Both the position numbers and the translations under genes were made by a program. From Pseudomonadota bacterium (GTDB lineage Bacteria > Pseudomonadota > Alphaproteobacteria > Caulobacterales > Caulobacteraceae), in contig JAEYNH010000016.1 in NCBI GenBank assembly GCA_023412655.1, positions 1 to 13,867 on the forward strand: 13,867 nucleotides of DNA, read 5' to 3'. Every line of letters starts with the position of its first letter. Position 1 is the stretch's first letter. Shown one piece after another: positions 1-5,976 of the stretch. A model generated the notes under the pieces. It made no database searches. It had not been told where the DNA came from and saw only the letters and a list, made by a program, of their open reading frames with translations.

Positions 1-449
1 GCCTGCAGCTCCGCCGGCAGGTAGCGCTGCAGGGGCGCCGCCAGCCGGCCCGCCGCCAGCGCCAGGGACAGCCGCCACGGCCGCGTCAGCACCGCCGGGA
101 TCGCCGCCCGCAGCAGGCGTTCGGGCCAGGGCCGGCGGTAGGTGGCCTCCACATGGGCCCGGGCGTGGTCGATCAGCTTGCCATAGTCGACGCCCGACGG
201 GCAGGTCGAGACGCAGGACAGGCAGGACAGGCAGCGGTCGAGATGGGTGACCGTGGCCTTGGTGGGCGGCGCTTCGCTGGCCAGCATGGCCTTGATCAGT
301 TCGATGCGGCCGCGCGGGCTGTCGCGCTCATCGCCCAGCAGGACATAGGTCGGGCAGGTGGCCGTGCAGAAGCCGCAATGCACGCAGCGGCGGATCTCCG
401 CCCGGGCCGCGGCGTCGCCCTGGTCGTGGGGAGGCGCGATGGCGTTCAT
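1..449 (-). CDS. glcF: Glycolate oxidase iron-sulfur subunit GlcF (partial, C-terminus beyond window)
   Basis: This is the iron-sulfur subunit of the membrane-associated glycolate oxidase, which passes electrons from the GlcD/GlcE flavin subunits toward the respiratory chain. The ATG at 449-447 overlaps the glcE stop as ATGA, which fixes the start and implies translational coupling. About 149 codons are present and the gene then leaves the window, so the C-terminal cysteine-rich domains cannot be seen. I translated it by hand. Two ferredoxin-type CxxCxxCxxxCP clusters are visible: C22, C25, C28, C32 (in CVHCGFCTATCP) and C73, C76, C79, C83 (in CLSCLSCVSTCP). This spacing is what GlcF and related CCG-domain oxidoreductase subunits use to bind two [4Fe-4S] clusters. 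It lies third in the glcD-glcE-glcF order. Related lactate or glycerol-3-phosphate dehydrogenase Fe-S subunits look similar, but the glcDE context favours GlcF. Confidence 0.93.
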   Translation of the reverse strand, partial: MNAIAPPHDQGDAAARAEIRRCVHCGFCTATCPTYVLLGDERDSPRGRIELIKAMLASEAPPTKATVTHLDRCLSCLSCVSTCPSGVDYGKLIDHARAHVEATYRRPWPERLLRAAIPAVLTRPWRLSLALAAGRLAAPLQRYLPAELQ

Positions 450-1597
450 GGGACCATCCGTCCGGGATTGAGCACTTCCAGCGGGTCGAAGGCGGCCTTC
501 ACCCGGGCGTTGAGGGCGGCGAGCGGTCCGGGCAACGGCGCGAAGGCGGGCCCTTGTCCCCGCAGCCGCAGGGCGTGACCGCCCGCGCGGAGGGCTGCGG
601 CCTGCACCGCCGGCGCCTCGGCCTCGGTGAGCAGCCAGACCAGGCCGCCGCCCCAGTCGTAGAAGGCCTCGCCGTCCAGCTCGGCGGCCACGCGCCAGCC
701 GGACGCCGGCGGAACCGACAGGCGCCAGAGCGGCCGCGGATCATCGGCGAAGGCGTTCGCCTCCCGCACGCCGGCCCAGAACTCGCGCGAATGCTCGGGA
801 TCGAACCGCTGGACATGACCGAACGGGCGAAGCAGTCCGGCCAGCCGCTCGGCCCTGGCCTGCACCGAGGCCTCGAAGCCCTCCAGGCGCAGGGCCGTGA
901 TCGCCATCTCCGCGCCCGCCGCGAAGGCCGGCACGTGGGCGGCGGCCGAGACTTCGAACGGCCCGTTCAGCGCCGCGGTCATGGCCTGGCAGGCCCGGGC
1001 GTCGGCGAGGCCGAACAGCAGCAGGGTGGTCTCTTCCCGGGGCGCCGGCAGCACCTTGATCGTCACCTCGGTGAGCACGGCCAGGGTCCCCCACGAACCC
1101 GCCATCAGCTTCATCAGGTCGTAGCCGGTGACGTTCTTCACCACCTTGCCGCCCGCCTTGAACACCTCGCCTCGTCCCGAGACGGCCGAAAAGCCCAGGA
1201 AGTGGTCTCGGGCGGCGCCGGCGCGGATGCGGCGCGGACCCGACAGGTTGGCCGCCAGGGCCCCGCCGAGGGTCGGCTCGCCCGAGCTGTGCAGCAGGCG
1301 CGTCCAGCGGGGCGGCTCGAACGCCAGCATCTGTCCCTCGGACGCCACCAGCCGCTCCAGGTCGGCCAGCCGGGCGCCGGCCTGGGCGGTGAGCACCAGC
1401 TCATCCGGGGCGTAGTCGATCACCTTGTCCATCCCGGCCAGCGACAGGGTGATGTCGGCGCGCACCGAGCCGACCGACCGCTTGGTCCCGCCGCCCACCA
1501 CCTCGATGCGACGTCCATGCGCGCCGGTCTCGGCGATCAGGGCCTGGACCTCGTCGACGCTGGTCGGCAGGCGCGCGGGGATGGCGGCGGCCAGCAT
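446..1597 (-). CDS. glcE: Glycolate oxidase FAD-binding subunit GlcE
   Basis: This is a second FAD-binding subunit of glycolate oxidase (glycolate to glyoxylate), which works with GlcD and GlcF. The open frame continues upstream to 2194, but that extension lies inside glcD. The real start is the ATG at 1597-1595, which shares one base with the glcD stop (TGATG) and gives 383 residues, close to the roughly 350 usual for GlcE. The N-terminal half is a PCMH-type FAD domain. IEVVGGGTKR (31-40) is the first FAD loop, PTLGGALAANLSGPRR (108-123) the second, and GGKVVKNVTGYDLMKLMAGSWGT (149-171) is very typical of GlcE. The C-terminus ends in LNPGRMVP, the family's usual LNPGR tail. The stop TGA at 448-446 overlaps the glcF ATG. 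There is no room for a separate promoter, so it must be co-transcribed with glcD. Confidence 0.94.
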   Translation of the reverse strand: MLAAAIPARLPTSVDEVQALIAETGAHGRRIEVVGGGTKRSVGSVRADITLSLAGMDKVIDYAPDELVLTAQAGARLADLERLVASEGQMLAFEPPRWTRLLHSSGEPTLGGALAANLSGPRRIRAGAARDHFLGFSAVSGRGEVFKAGGKVVKNVTGYDLMKLMAGSWGTLAVLTEVTIKVLPAPREETTLLLFGLADARACQAMTAALNGPFEVSAAAHVPAFAAGAEMAITALRLEGFEASVQARAERLAGLLRPFGHVQRFDPEHSREFWAGVREANAFADDPRPLWRLSVPPASGWRVAAELDGEAFYDWGGGLVWLLTEAEAPAVQAAALRAGGHALRLRGQGPAFAPLPGPLAALNARVKAAFDPLEVLNPGRMVP

Positions 1598-3084
1598 CAG
1601 AACCTCGGCAGTTCGGGGAAGGCGACCTTGCCCCGATGCACGTGCATGCGCCCCAGCTCGGCGCAGCGGTGCAGGGTGGGGAACACCTTGCCCGGATTGA
1701 GCAGCAGGCCGGGGTCGAAGGCGCACTTCACCCGCTGCTGGCACGCCAGGTCCGTGGGGTCGAACATCTCGCCCATCAGGTCCCGCTTCTCCACCCCGAC
1801 ACCGTGCTCGCCGGTGAGCACCCCGCCGACGGCGACGCACAGCTTGAGGATTTCGGCGCCGAACGCCTCGGCCTTCTCCAACTGCCCGGGCTGGTCGGCG
1901 TCGTAGAGGATCAGCGGGTGCAGGTTGCCGTCCCCCGCGTGGAAGACGTTGGCCACGCCCAGGCCGAACGCCTGGGCCATCTGGTGGATCGCCCCCAGCA
2001 CCTTGGGCAGCTGTCGGCGCGGGATGGTGCCGTCCATGCAGAAATAGTCCGGCGCGATGCGGCCCACCGCCGGGAAGGCCGCCTTGCGCCCGGCCCAGAA
2101 CGCCAGCCGCTCGGCGTCCGAGCGGGAGAGCCTGATGAAGTCGGCCCCCCGGGCGGTGGCCAGGGCCTGGACGTGGCCGGCCAGCTCGGCGCACTCGGCC
2201 TCGGGCCCGTCGAGTTCGCAGATCAGCAGGGCCGCCGCCTCGGTGGGATAGCCGGCGTGGACGAAGGCCTCGGCGGCCCGAATGGCCGGGTTGTCCATCA
2301 TCTCGAGCCCCGCCGGGATCACGCCCGCGGCGATGATGTCGCCCACCGTGGCCGCGGCGGCCTCCACCGACGGGAAGCCCAGCAGCAGGGCCGCGGCCGT
2401 ATCGGGCTTGGGCAGGATGCGCACCGTCACCTCGGTGACGATCCCCAGCAGCCCCTCGGAACCGGTGACCACCCCAAGCAGGTCGTAACCGGGCGCGTCT
2501 AGCCCCTTGCCGCCCAGGCGCACCACCTCGCCGTTCATCAGCACCAGTTCGCAGCCGAGCAGGTTGTTGGTGGTCAGGCCGTACTTCAGGCAGTGCACCC
2601 CACCCGAGTTCTCGGCCACGTTACCCCCGATGGTGCAGGCGATCTGGCTGGATGGGTCCGGGGCGTAATAGAAGCCGTCCGCCTCCACGGCCTGGGTGAC
2701 GGCCAGGTTCGTGACCCCCGGCTGCACCACGGCGCAGCGGTTCTCGTAGTCGACCTCGAGGATGCGGTTGAACTTCGACAGGCCGACGACCACGCCATCG
2801 GCGAGGGGCAGCGCCCCGCCGGACAGCGACGTCCCCGCCCCCCGCGGCACCACCTTCACGCCTTGCTCCGAGCACCACTTGAGGATCGCGGAGACCTGGG
2901 CCGTGGTCTCCGGCAGCACCACCGCCAGCGGCGTCTGCCGATAGGCCGACAAGCCGTCGGATTCGAACGGGACCAGGGCCTCGGGCTCGGACACCACGCC
3001 CTCGCCCGGAACCATGCGCTTCAGGGCGCGGACGATCTCCGCCTTGCGGGCGAGAAGCGCGGGCTCCGGCGCGGGCATTCTCAT
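1597..3084 (-). CDS. glcD: Glycolate oxidase catalytic FAD subunit GlcD
   Basis: This is the flavoprotein subunit that oxidises glycolate (or D-lactate) to glyoxylate. It is the first gene of the glcDEF operon. An open frame extends to a GTG at 3120, but I chose the ATG at 3084-3082 because it gives 495 residues, nearly the length of E. coli GlcD. An ATG two codons further on (3078) is an alternative, and none has a good Shine-Dalgarno sequence. The FAD/PCMH domain is clear: PRGAGTSLSGG at 80-90, PDPSSQIACTIGGNVAENSGG at 143-163, and GSEGLLGIVTEVTVRILPKP at about 208-227. The C-terminal FAD-oxidase domain has FHAGDGNLHP at 381-390 and TGEHGVGVEKR at about 424-434, which are hallmark motifs of the GlcD/LDH group. 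Closely related D-2-hydroxyglutarate or D-lactate dehydrogenases share these motifs. The adjacent glcE and glcF make glycolate oxidase the best reading. Confidence 0.94.
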   Translation of the reverse strand: MRMPAPEPALLARKAEIVRALKRMVPGEGVVSEPEALVPFESDGLSAYRQTPLAVVLPETTAQVSAILKWCSEQGVKVVPRGAGTSLSGGALPLADGVVVGLSKFNRILEVDYENRCAVVQPGVTNLAVTQAVEADGFYYAPDPSSQIACTIGGNVAENSGGVHCLKYGLTTNNLLGCELVLMNGEVVRLGGKGLDAPGYDLLGVVTGSEGLLGIVTEVTVRILPKPDTAAALLLGFPSVEAAAATVGDIIAAGVIPAGLEMMDNPAIRAAEAFVHAGYPTEAAALLICELDGPEAECAELAGHVQALATARGADFIRLSRSDAERLAFWAGRKAAFPAVGRIAPDYFCMDGTIPRRQLPKVLGAIHQMAQAFGLGVANVFHAGDGNLHPLILYDADQPGQLEKAEAFGAEILKLCVAVGGVLTGEHGVGVEKRDLMGEMFDPTDLACQQRVKCAFDPGLLLNPGKVFPTLHRCAELGRMHVHRGKVAFPELPRF

Positions 3085-3177
3085 GGGGGGACGGTAAGCG
3101 CAGACGAGGGCGCACGCCACGGCCTTCTTTTGGCCACCGGCCGAACGGCGTCATCTCGACCTGGGAGAGCTTGACCA
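3085..3177. promoter_or_regulatory. Divergent region between glcD and the TonB-like gene
   Basis: These 93 bp must hold the start signals of both the glcDEF operon and the TonB-like gene. Apart from the ribosome site at 3163-3169 I see no recognisable -10/-35 pair. Unlike the other control regions in the window, it has no CTAG. Confidence 0.4.
3163..3169 (+). promoter_or_regulatory. Ribosome binding site supporting a TTG start
   Basis: GGGAGAG lies 8 bases before the TTG at 3178. It is a good Shine-Dalgarno match and the main reason to accept the non-ATG start of the TonB-like protein. No ATG or GTG in that frame precedes the membrane anchor. Confidence 0.6.
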
Positions 3178-3798
3178 TTGGCGACCGTCATCCGCATCCG
3201 CAGGCCGGGACCGCGCGCCGCCGCGGTCATCGCCTCATTCGCGGTCCACGCGGGGCTCGCCGTGCTGTTCGCCTGGCGACTGAGCCACGGACCCGTCGTC
3301 GCCGAGCCGCCGGTGATGTCCGTGGAAATCCTGCCCTGGCCAAGCCGCGTGGCGCCAAACCGCCCCCAAGCGCCTCCGCCTCCGGGTCGAAACGGCCAGC
3401 CCGACCAGCGAACTCGGCGCCCCCTGGCCGTGCGCCCGAGCGCGGCGCCCCCGCCCGAGGCGGCGGTTCCCGCGCCGGCCCCCTTCGCAGCCGGGAACGA
3501 GCCCGGCGGCGTGGCGCTGCGCGGACTGCTGGACTGCCGCCCCTCCAACCTCCATCGACTGGCCGCCGAGGCCCGGGCCCGGTGCGACCAGCGCCTGGCG
3601 GGCGATCCCGGCCTCAGGAAGACGGGCGCGGCTGGACCCCGGCTGAACCTCGACCCGTCCGGCCGCTTCGCCCAGGACGACGAGGCCTATCTGGCCCGGC
3701 GGCCGAAGAAGGGTTGCAAGGTGCGCGCGGGCGGCGACGCCGACGCCATGGGCCACCAGGGCCCGGCCGGCGGCATCACCTGCGTCATCCCCTTCTAG
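3178..3798 (+). CDS. Uncharacterised TonB-like N-terminal membrane protein with Cys-containing periplasmic tail
   Basis: I do not recognise a named function. The 206-residue protein begins at TTG (3178). GGGAGAG eight bases upstream supports that start. Residues 14-34 form one hydrophobic segment, after the basic N-terminus RIRRPGPR, that contains SFAVHAGLAVLF. This Ser-x3-His pattern is typical of the TonB/ExbD-interacting signal anchor. Residues 55-105 are rich in Pro, Ala and Arg, like a TonB periplasmic spacer. The C-terminal part (110-206) is not a TonB C-terminal domain. It carries four cysteines (C120, C136, C180, C202) and ends in TCVIPF. The likely topology is an N-in anchor with a periplasmic domain, possibly with disulfides. 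It is a single gene, divergent from glcD by 93 bp, and its stop TAG is interlocked with that of the downstream convergent hydratase. It may be a cell-envelope protein of a Caulobacterales-restricted family; this is inference. Confidence 0.75.
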   Translation: MATVIRIRRPGPRAAAVIASFAVHAGLAVLFAWRLSHGPVVAEPPVMSVEILPWPSRVAPNRPQAPPPPGRNGQPDQRTRRPLAVRPSAAPPPEAAVPAPAPFAAGNEPGGVALRGLLDCRPSNLHRLAAEARARCDQRLAGDPGLRKTGAAGPRLNLDPSGRFAQDDEAYLARRPKKGCKVRAGGDADAMGHQGPAGGITCVIPF

Positions 3799-4577
3799 CG
3801 GCCCTCGAAGGTGGGGGCCCGCTTCTCGTTGAAGGCCGCCACGCCCTCCCGCCGGTCATGGGTGGTGAACAGCCGGTTGTAGATCTCGAGTTCGAAGTTC
3901 ATCGCGTGCGGCAGGTCCAGGTCCTGGCTGCGATGGACGATCTGCTTGGCGCCGCGCACCGACAGCGGCGCCCTGGCGGCGATGGCCCTGGCCACCTCCA
4001 GCACCCGCGGCAGCAGCTCGGGCCCCGGCGCGATCCCGTTGACCAGTCCCCACTCCAGCGCCTCCTCCGCGCTGAACGGCTGGGCGGTGGTGATCAGCTC
4101 CAGCGCCCGCCGTGGTCCCACGGCCCGGACCAGGAGCGGCCCGCCGCCCAGGCCCGGCAGGATGCCCAGGTTGGCCTCCGGCAGGCCGAACCTGGCCCCC
4201 TCGGCGGCATAGGCGAAGTCGCAGGCCAGGGTCATCTCGCAGCCGCCGCCCATGGCCGCGCCGTGCACCGCGGCGATCACCGGCACCGGACAGGCGAGCT
4301 GGGCCCGGATCATGGCCTCGAACAGGTGGTGCTGGTCGGCCCATTCGTCGTCGCTCATGCCGTTGCGTTCCTTGAGATCGGCGCCGGCCTGGAAGTGCTT
4401 GCCCTCGCCCCGCAGGATCACGCAGCGCAGCCCATGGTCGTTGGCCAGGCCGCTCCACACCTCCAGCAGTTCCCGTCCCATCTTGGTGGACAGGGCGTTG
4501 GCGACCTCCGGCCGATTGAAGGCGATGACCTTCACGCCCGGCTCGGCTTCTCCGACCTTGATCGTCTCGTACGCCAT
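3795..4577 (-). CDS. Enoyl-CoA hydratase/isomerase (crotonase) family protein
   Basis: This is a crotonase-fold enzyme of 260 residues, the usual length. It is expected to hydrate a 2-enoyl-CoA in the cytoplasm. The oxyanion-hole segments are HFQAGADLKE (61-70) and GAAMGGGCE (107-115). Both glutamates used by true hydratases are present, E114 in GGGCE and E134 in GLPEANLG, so water addition is plausible and not only isomerase activity. After PGLGG the usual T-Q-R-L is replaced by G-P-L-L, a departure from most family members. The ATG at 4577 directly abuts the TGA of the upstream acyl-CoA dehydrogenase with zero bases between, so the two are translationally coupled and likely act in sequence. 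Next to a methylcrotonyl-CoA-carboxylase-type enzyme, a methylglutaconyl-CoA hydratase (LiuC-like) role is possible but unproven. Its stop overlaps the convergent gene's stop in CTAG. Confidence 0.9.
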   Translation of the reverse strand: MAYETIKVGEAEPGVKVIAFNRPEVANALSTKMGRELLEVWSGLANDHGLRCVILRGEGKHFQAGADLKERNGMSDDEWADQHHLFEAMIRAQLACPVPVIAAVHGAAMGGGCEMTLACDFAYAAEGARFGLPEANLGILPGLGGGPLLVRAVGPRRALELITTAQPFSAEEALEWGLVNGIAPGPELLPRVLEVARAIAARAPLSVRGAKQIVHRSQDLDLPHAMNFELEIYNRLFTTHDRREGVAAFNEKRAPTFEGR

Positions 4578-5744
4578 TCAGAAGCTCTTCGGTTGGCCCA
4601 GCACGTGGGTGGCCACGTGGCTGAGGATGAGGTTCGTGGAGATCGGGGCCACCTGGTAGAGGCGGGTTTCGCGGAACTTGCGTTCGATGTCGTATTCCTC
4701 GGCGAAGCCGAAGCCGCCGTGGGTCTGCAGGCACATGTCGGCGGCGAACCACGAGGCCTCGGACGCCGTGAGCTTGGCCATGTTGGCCTCGGAGCCGCAG
4801 GGTCGCCCGGCCTCGAACAGGCCCGCCGCGTGGTCGACCATCAGCCCCGCCTGGGTGGCCTGCACATAGGCCCGGGCCAGCGGGAACTGCACGCCCTGGT
4901 TCTCGCCGATGGGTCGGCCGAACACCACCCGCTCCCGGGCGTAGCGGCTGGCCCGGTCGATGAAGAAGCGGGCATCGCCCAGGCACTCCGCGGCGATCAG
5001 GATCCGCTCGGCGTTCATTCCATCAAGGATGTAGCGGAAGCCCTGGCCCTCCTCGCCGATCAGGTTCTCGGCCGGGACCTCCACGTCCTCGAATACCAGC
5101 TCGGTGGTGGCGTGGTTCAGCATCGTCCGCACCGGGCGGATCGTCAGCCCGGCGCCCACCGCCTGGCGCAGGTCCACCAGCAGCACGCTCATGCCGTCGG
5201 AGGGCTTCTGCACCTGGTCCCGGGGCGTGGTGCGGCACAGCAGCACCATGAGATCGGAATGCTCCGCGCGGGAGATCCAGATCTTCCGGCCGTTGACCAC
5301 GTACTTGTCGCCCTCACGCCTCGCGAAGGTGGTGATGCGGGTGGTGTCCGTGCCGGCGTCGGGCTCGGTGACGCCGAACGCCTGCAGCCGCAGATCGCCG
5401 GCGGCGATGGCCGGCAGATAGGCCTGCTTCTGCGCCTCGCTGCCGTGCTTCAGCACCGTGCCCATGGTGTACATCTGCGCATGGCAGGCGCCGCCGTTGC
5501 AGCCTGACCGGTGGATCTCTTCCAGGATCGCCGTCGCCGCCTTCAGGCCGAGACCCGAGCCGCCGTATTCCTCAGGGATCAGCACTGACAGGAAGCCGGC
5601 CTCGGTCAGGGCGCGGACGAACTCCGTCGGATAGGCCCGCTCGCGGTCCAGCTCGCGCCAGTAGGCGCCGGGAAAGCGCGCGCACAACCTGCGCACCGCC
5701 TCACGGATTTCGGGGAAGGTTTCTTGTGCAAGGTCCTGGGTCAC
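4578..5744 (-). CDS. Acyl-CoA dehydrogenase
   Basis: This is an FAD-dependent acyl-CoA dehydrogenase of 388 residues, the standard length, that introduces the alpha-beta double bond in an acyl-CoA and passes electrons to ETF. The family signature regions are FGVTEPDAGTDTTRITT (123-139), with KYVVNGRKIWIS (147-158) following. The C-terminal one, QTHGGFGFAEEYDIERKFRE, runs from 340 to 359. The catalytic base is not at the MCAD/SCAD site: the segment YQVAPIST has Pro (367) where those enzymes have the Glu of YEG. Instead E246 in MNAERILIAAE aligns with the Glu used by isovaleryl-CoA and long-chain dehydrogenases, so branched or long substrates are more likely. The start is GTG (5744), the most upstream start in the frame. 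It overlaps the stop of a six-codon upstream reading frame. The gene is coupled to the downstream hydratase and divergent from the carboxylase genes. Confidence 0.92.
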   Translation of the reverse strand: MTQDLAQETFPEIREAVRRLCARFPGAYWRELDRERAYPTEFVRALTEAGFLSVLIPEEYGGSGLGLKAATAILEEIHRSGCNGGACHAQMYTMGTVLKHGSEAQKQAYLPAIAAGDLRLQAFGVTEPDAGTDTTRITTFARREGDKYVVNGRKIWISRAEHSDLMVLLCRTTPRDQVQKPSDGMSVLLVDLRQAVGAGLTIRPVRTMLNHATTELVFEDVEVPAENLIGEEGQGFRYILDGMNAERILIAAECLGDARFFIDRASRYARERVVFGRPIGENQGVQFPLARAYVQATQAGLMVDHAAGLFEAGRPCGSEANMAKLTASEASWFAADMCLQTHGGFGFAEEYDIERKFRETRLYQVAPISTNLILSHVATHVLGQPKSF

Positions 5745-5776
5745 GCCCGACTCTGTGCCATACGATCCCAGCGTCA

Positions 5777-5784
5777 GCCTAGCC
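5777..5784 (-). promoter_or_regulatory. Candidate -10 element (GGCTAGGC) for the acyl-CoA dehydrogenase operon
   Basis: On the minus strand GGCTAGGC ends about 32 bases before the GTG start. The GCTA core matches the -10 half of the Caulobacter housekeeping consensus (TTGACGS, 10-14 bases, GCTANAWC). No convincing -35 is visible at the right distance, so this is the weakest of the set apart from its position and orientation. Confidence 0.35.
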
Positions 5785-5921
5785 GGAGCGCGGCCGGCGC
5801 CGAAACGACAACAACATTGCGCACCTGAGCGCGGACCTTGGAACGATCCTGCCGCGCAATCCTCCGGCTTCGAATAAGTTCACCCCCAGCCACGCCATGC
5901 TTGCAGAACTTCGCCCGGCGC

Positions 5922-5949
5922 CCGACAACACCGGTCAACAGGCTAGGCC
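5922..5949 (+). promoter_or_regulatory. Candidate promoter of the carboxylase operon (GGCTAGG)
   Basis: GGCTAGG at 5941-5947 has a GCTA core at 5942. A poor -35 candidate, CCGACAA (5922-5928), sits 13 bases upstream, within the 10-14 spacing of the Caulobacter housekeeping consensus. A transcript starting near 5955 would have a short leader carrying GGAAGA (5962-5967) before the ATG at 5977. Confidence 0.4.
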
Positions 5950-5976
5950 AGGAACAGGGACGGAAGACCGCTCCGC

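Larger units (their letters stand above)
5745..5976. promoter_or_regulatory. Divergent control region between the dehydrogenase and carboxylase operons
   Basis: These 232 bp separate two divergent operons that probably serve one pathway. They contain outward-facing GGCTAGG elements at each end (5777-5784 on minus, 5941-5947 on plus). Between them is a 7-bp inverted repeat, ATTGCGC at 5816-5822 and GCGCAAT at 5854-5860, with a 31-bp spacer. The repeat could be a regulator site or chance. I see no gene and no palindrome that I recognise as a known BCAA regulator (LiuR-type) operator. Confidence 0.5.

Noticed and set aside
1598..2194. A 199-residue N-terminal extension of GlcE
   Set aside because: It lies wholly inside glcD in another frame, is Arg/Gly-rich and resembles no GlcE. 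The ATG at 1597 overlapping the glcD stop is the natural start.
3171..5507. A 778-codon open frame on the plus strand
   Set aside because: It runs antisense through the hydratase and dehydrogenase genes, its composition is the Arg/Gly/His-rich type produced by high-GC shadow frames, and it shows no domain.
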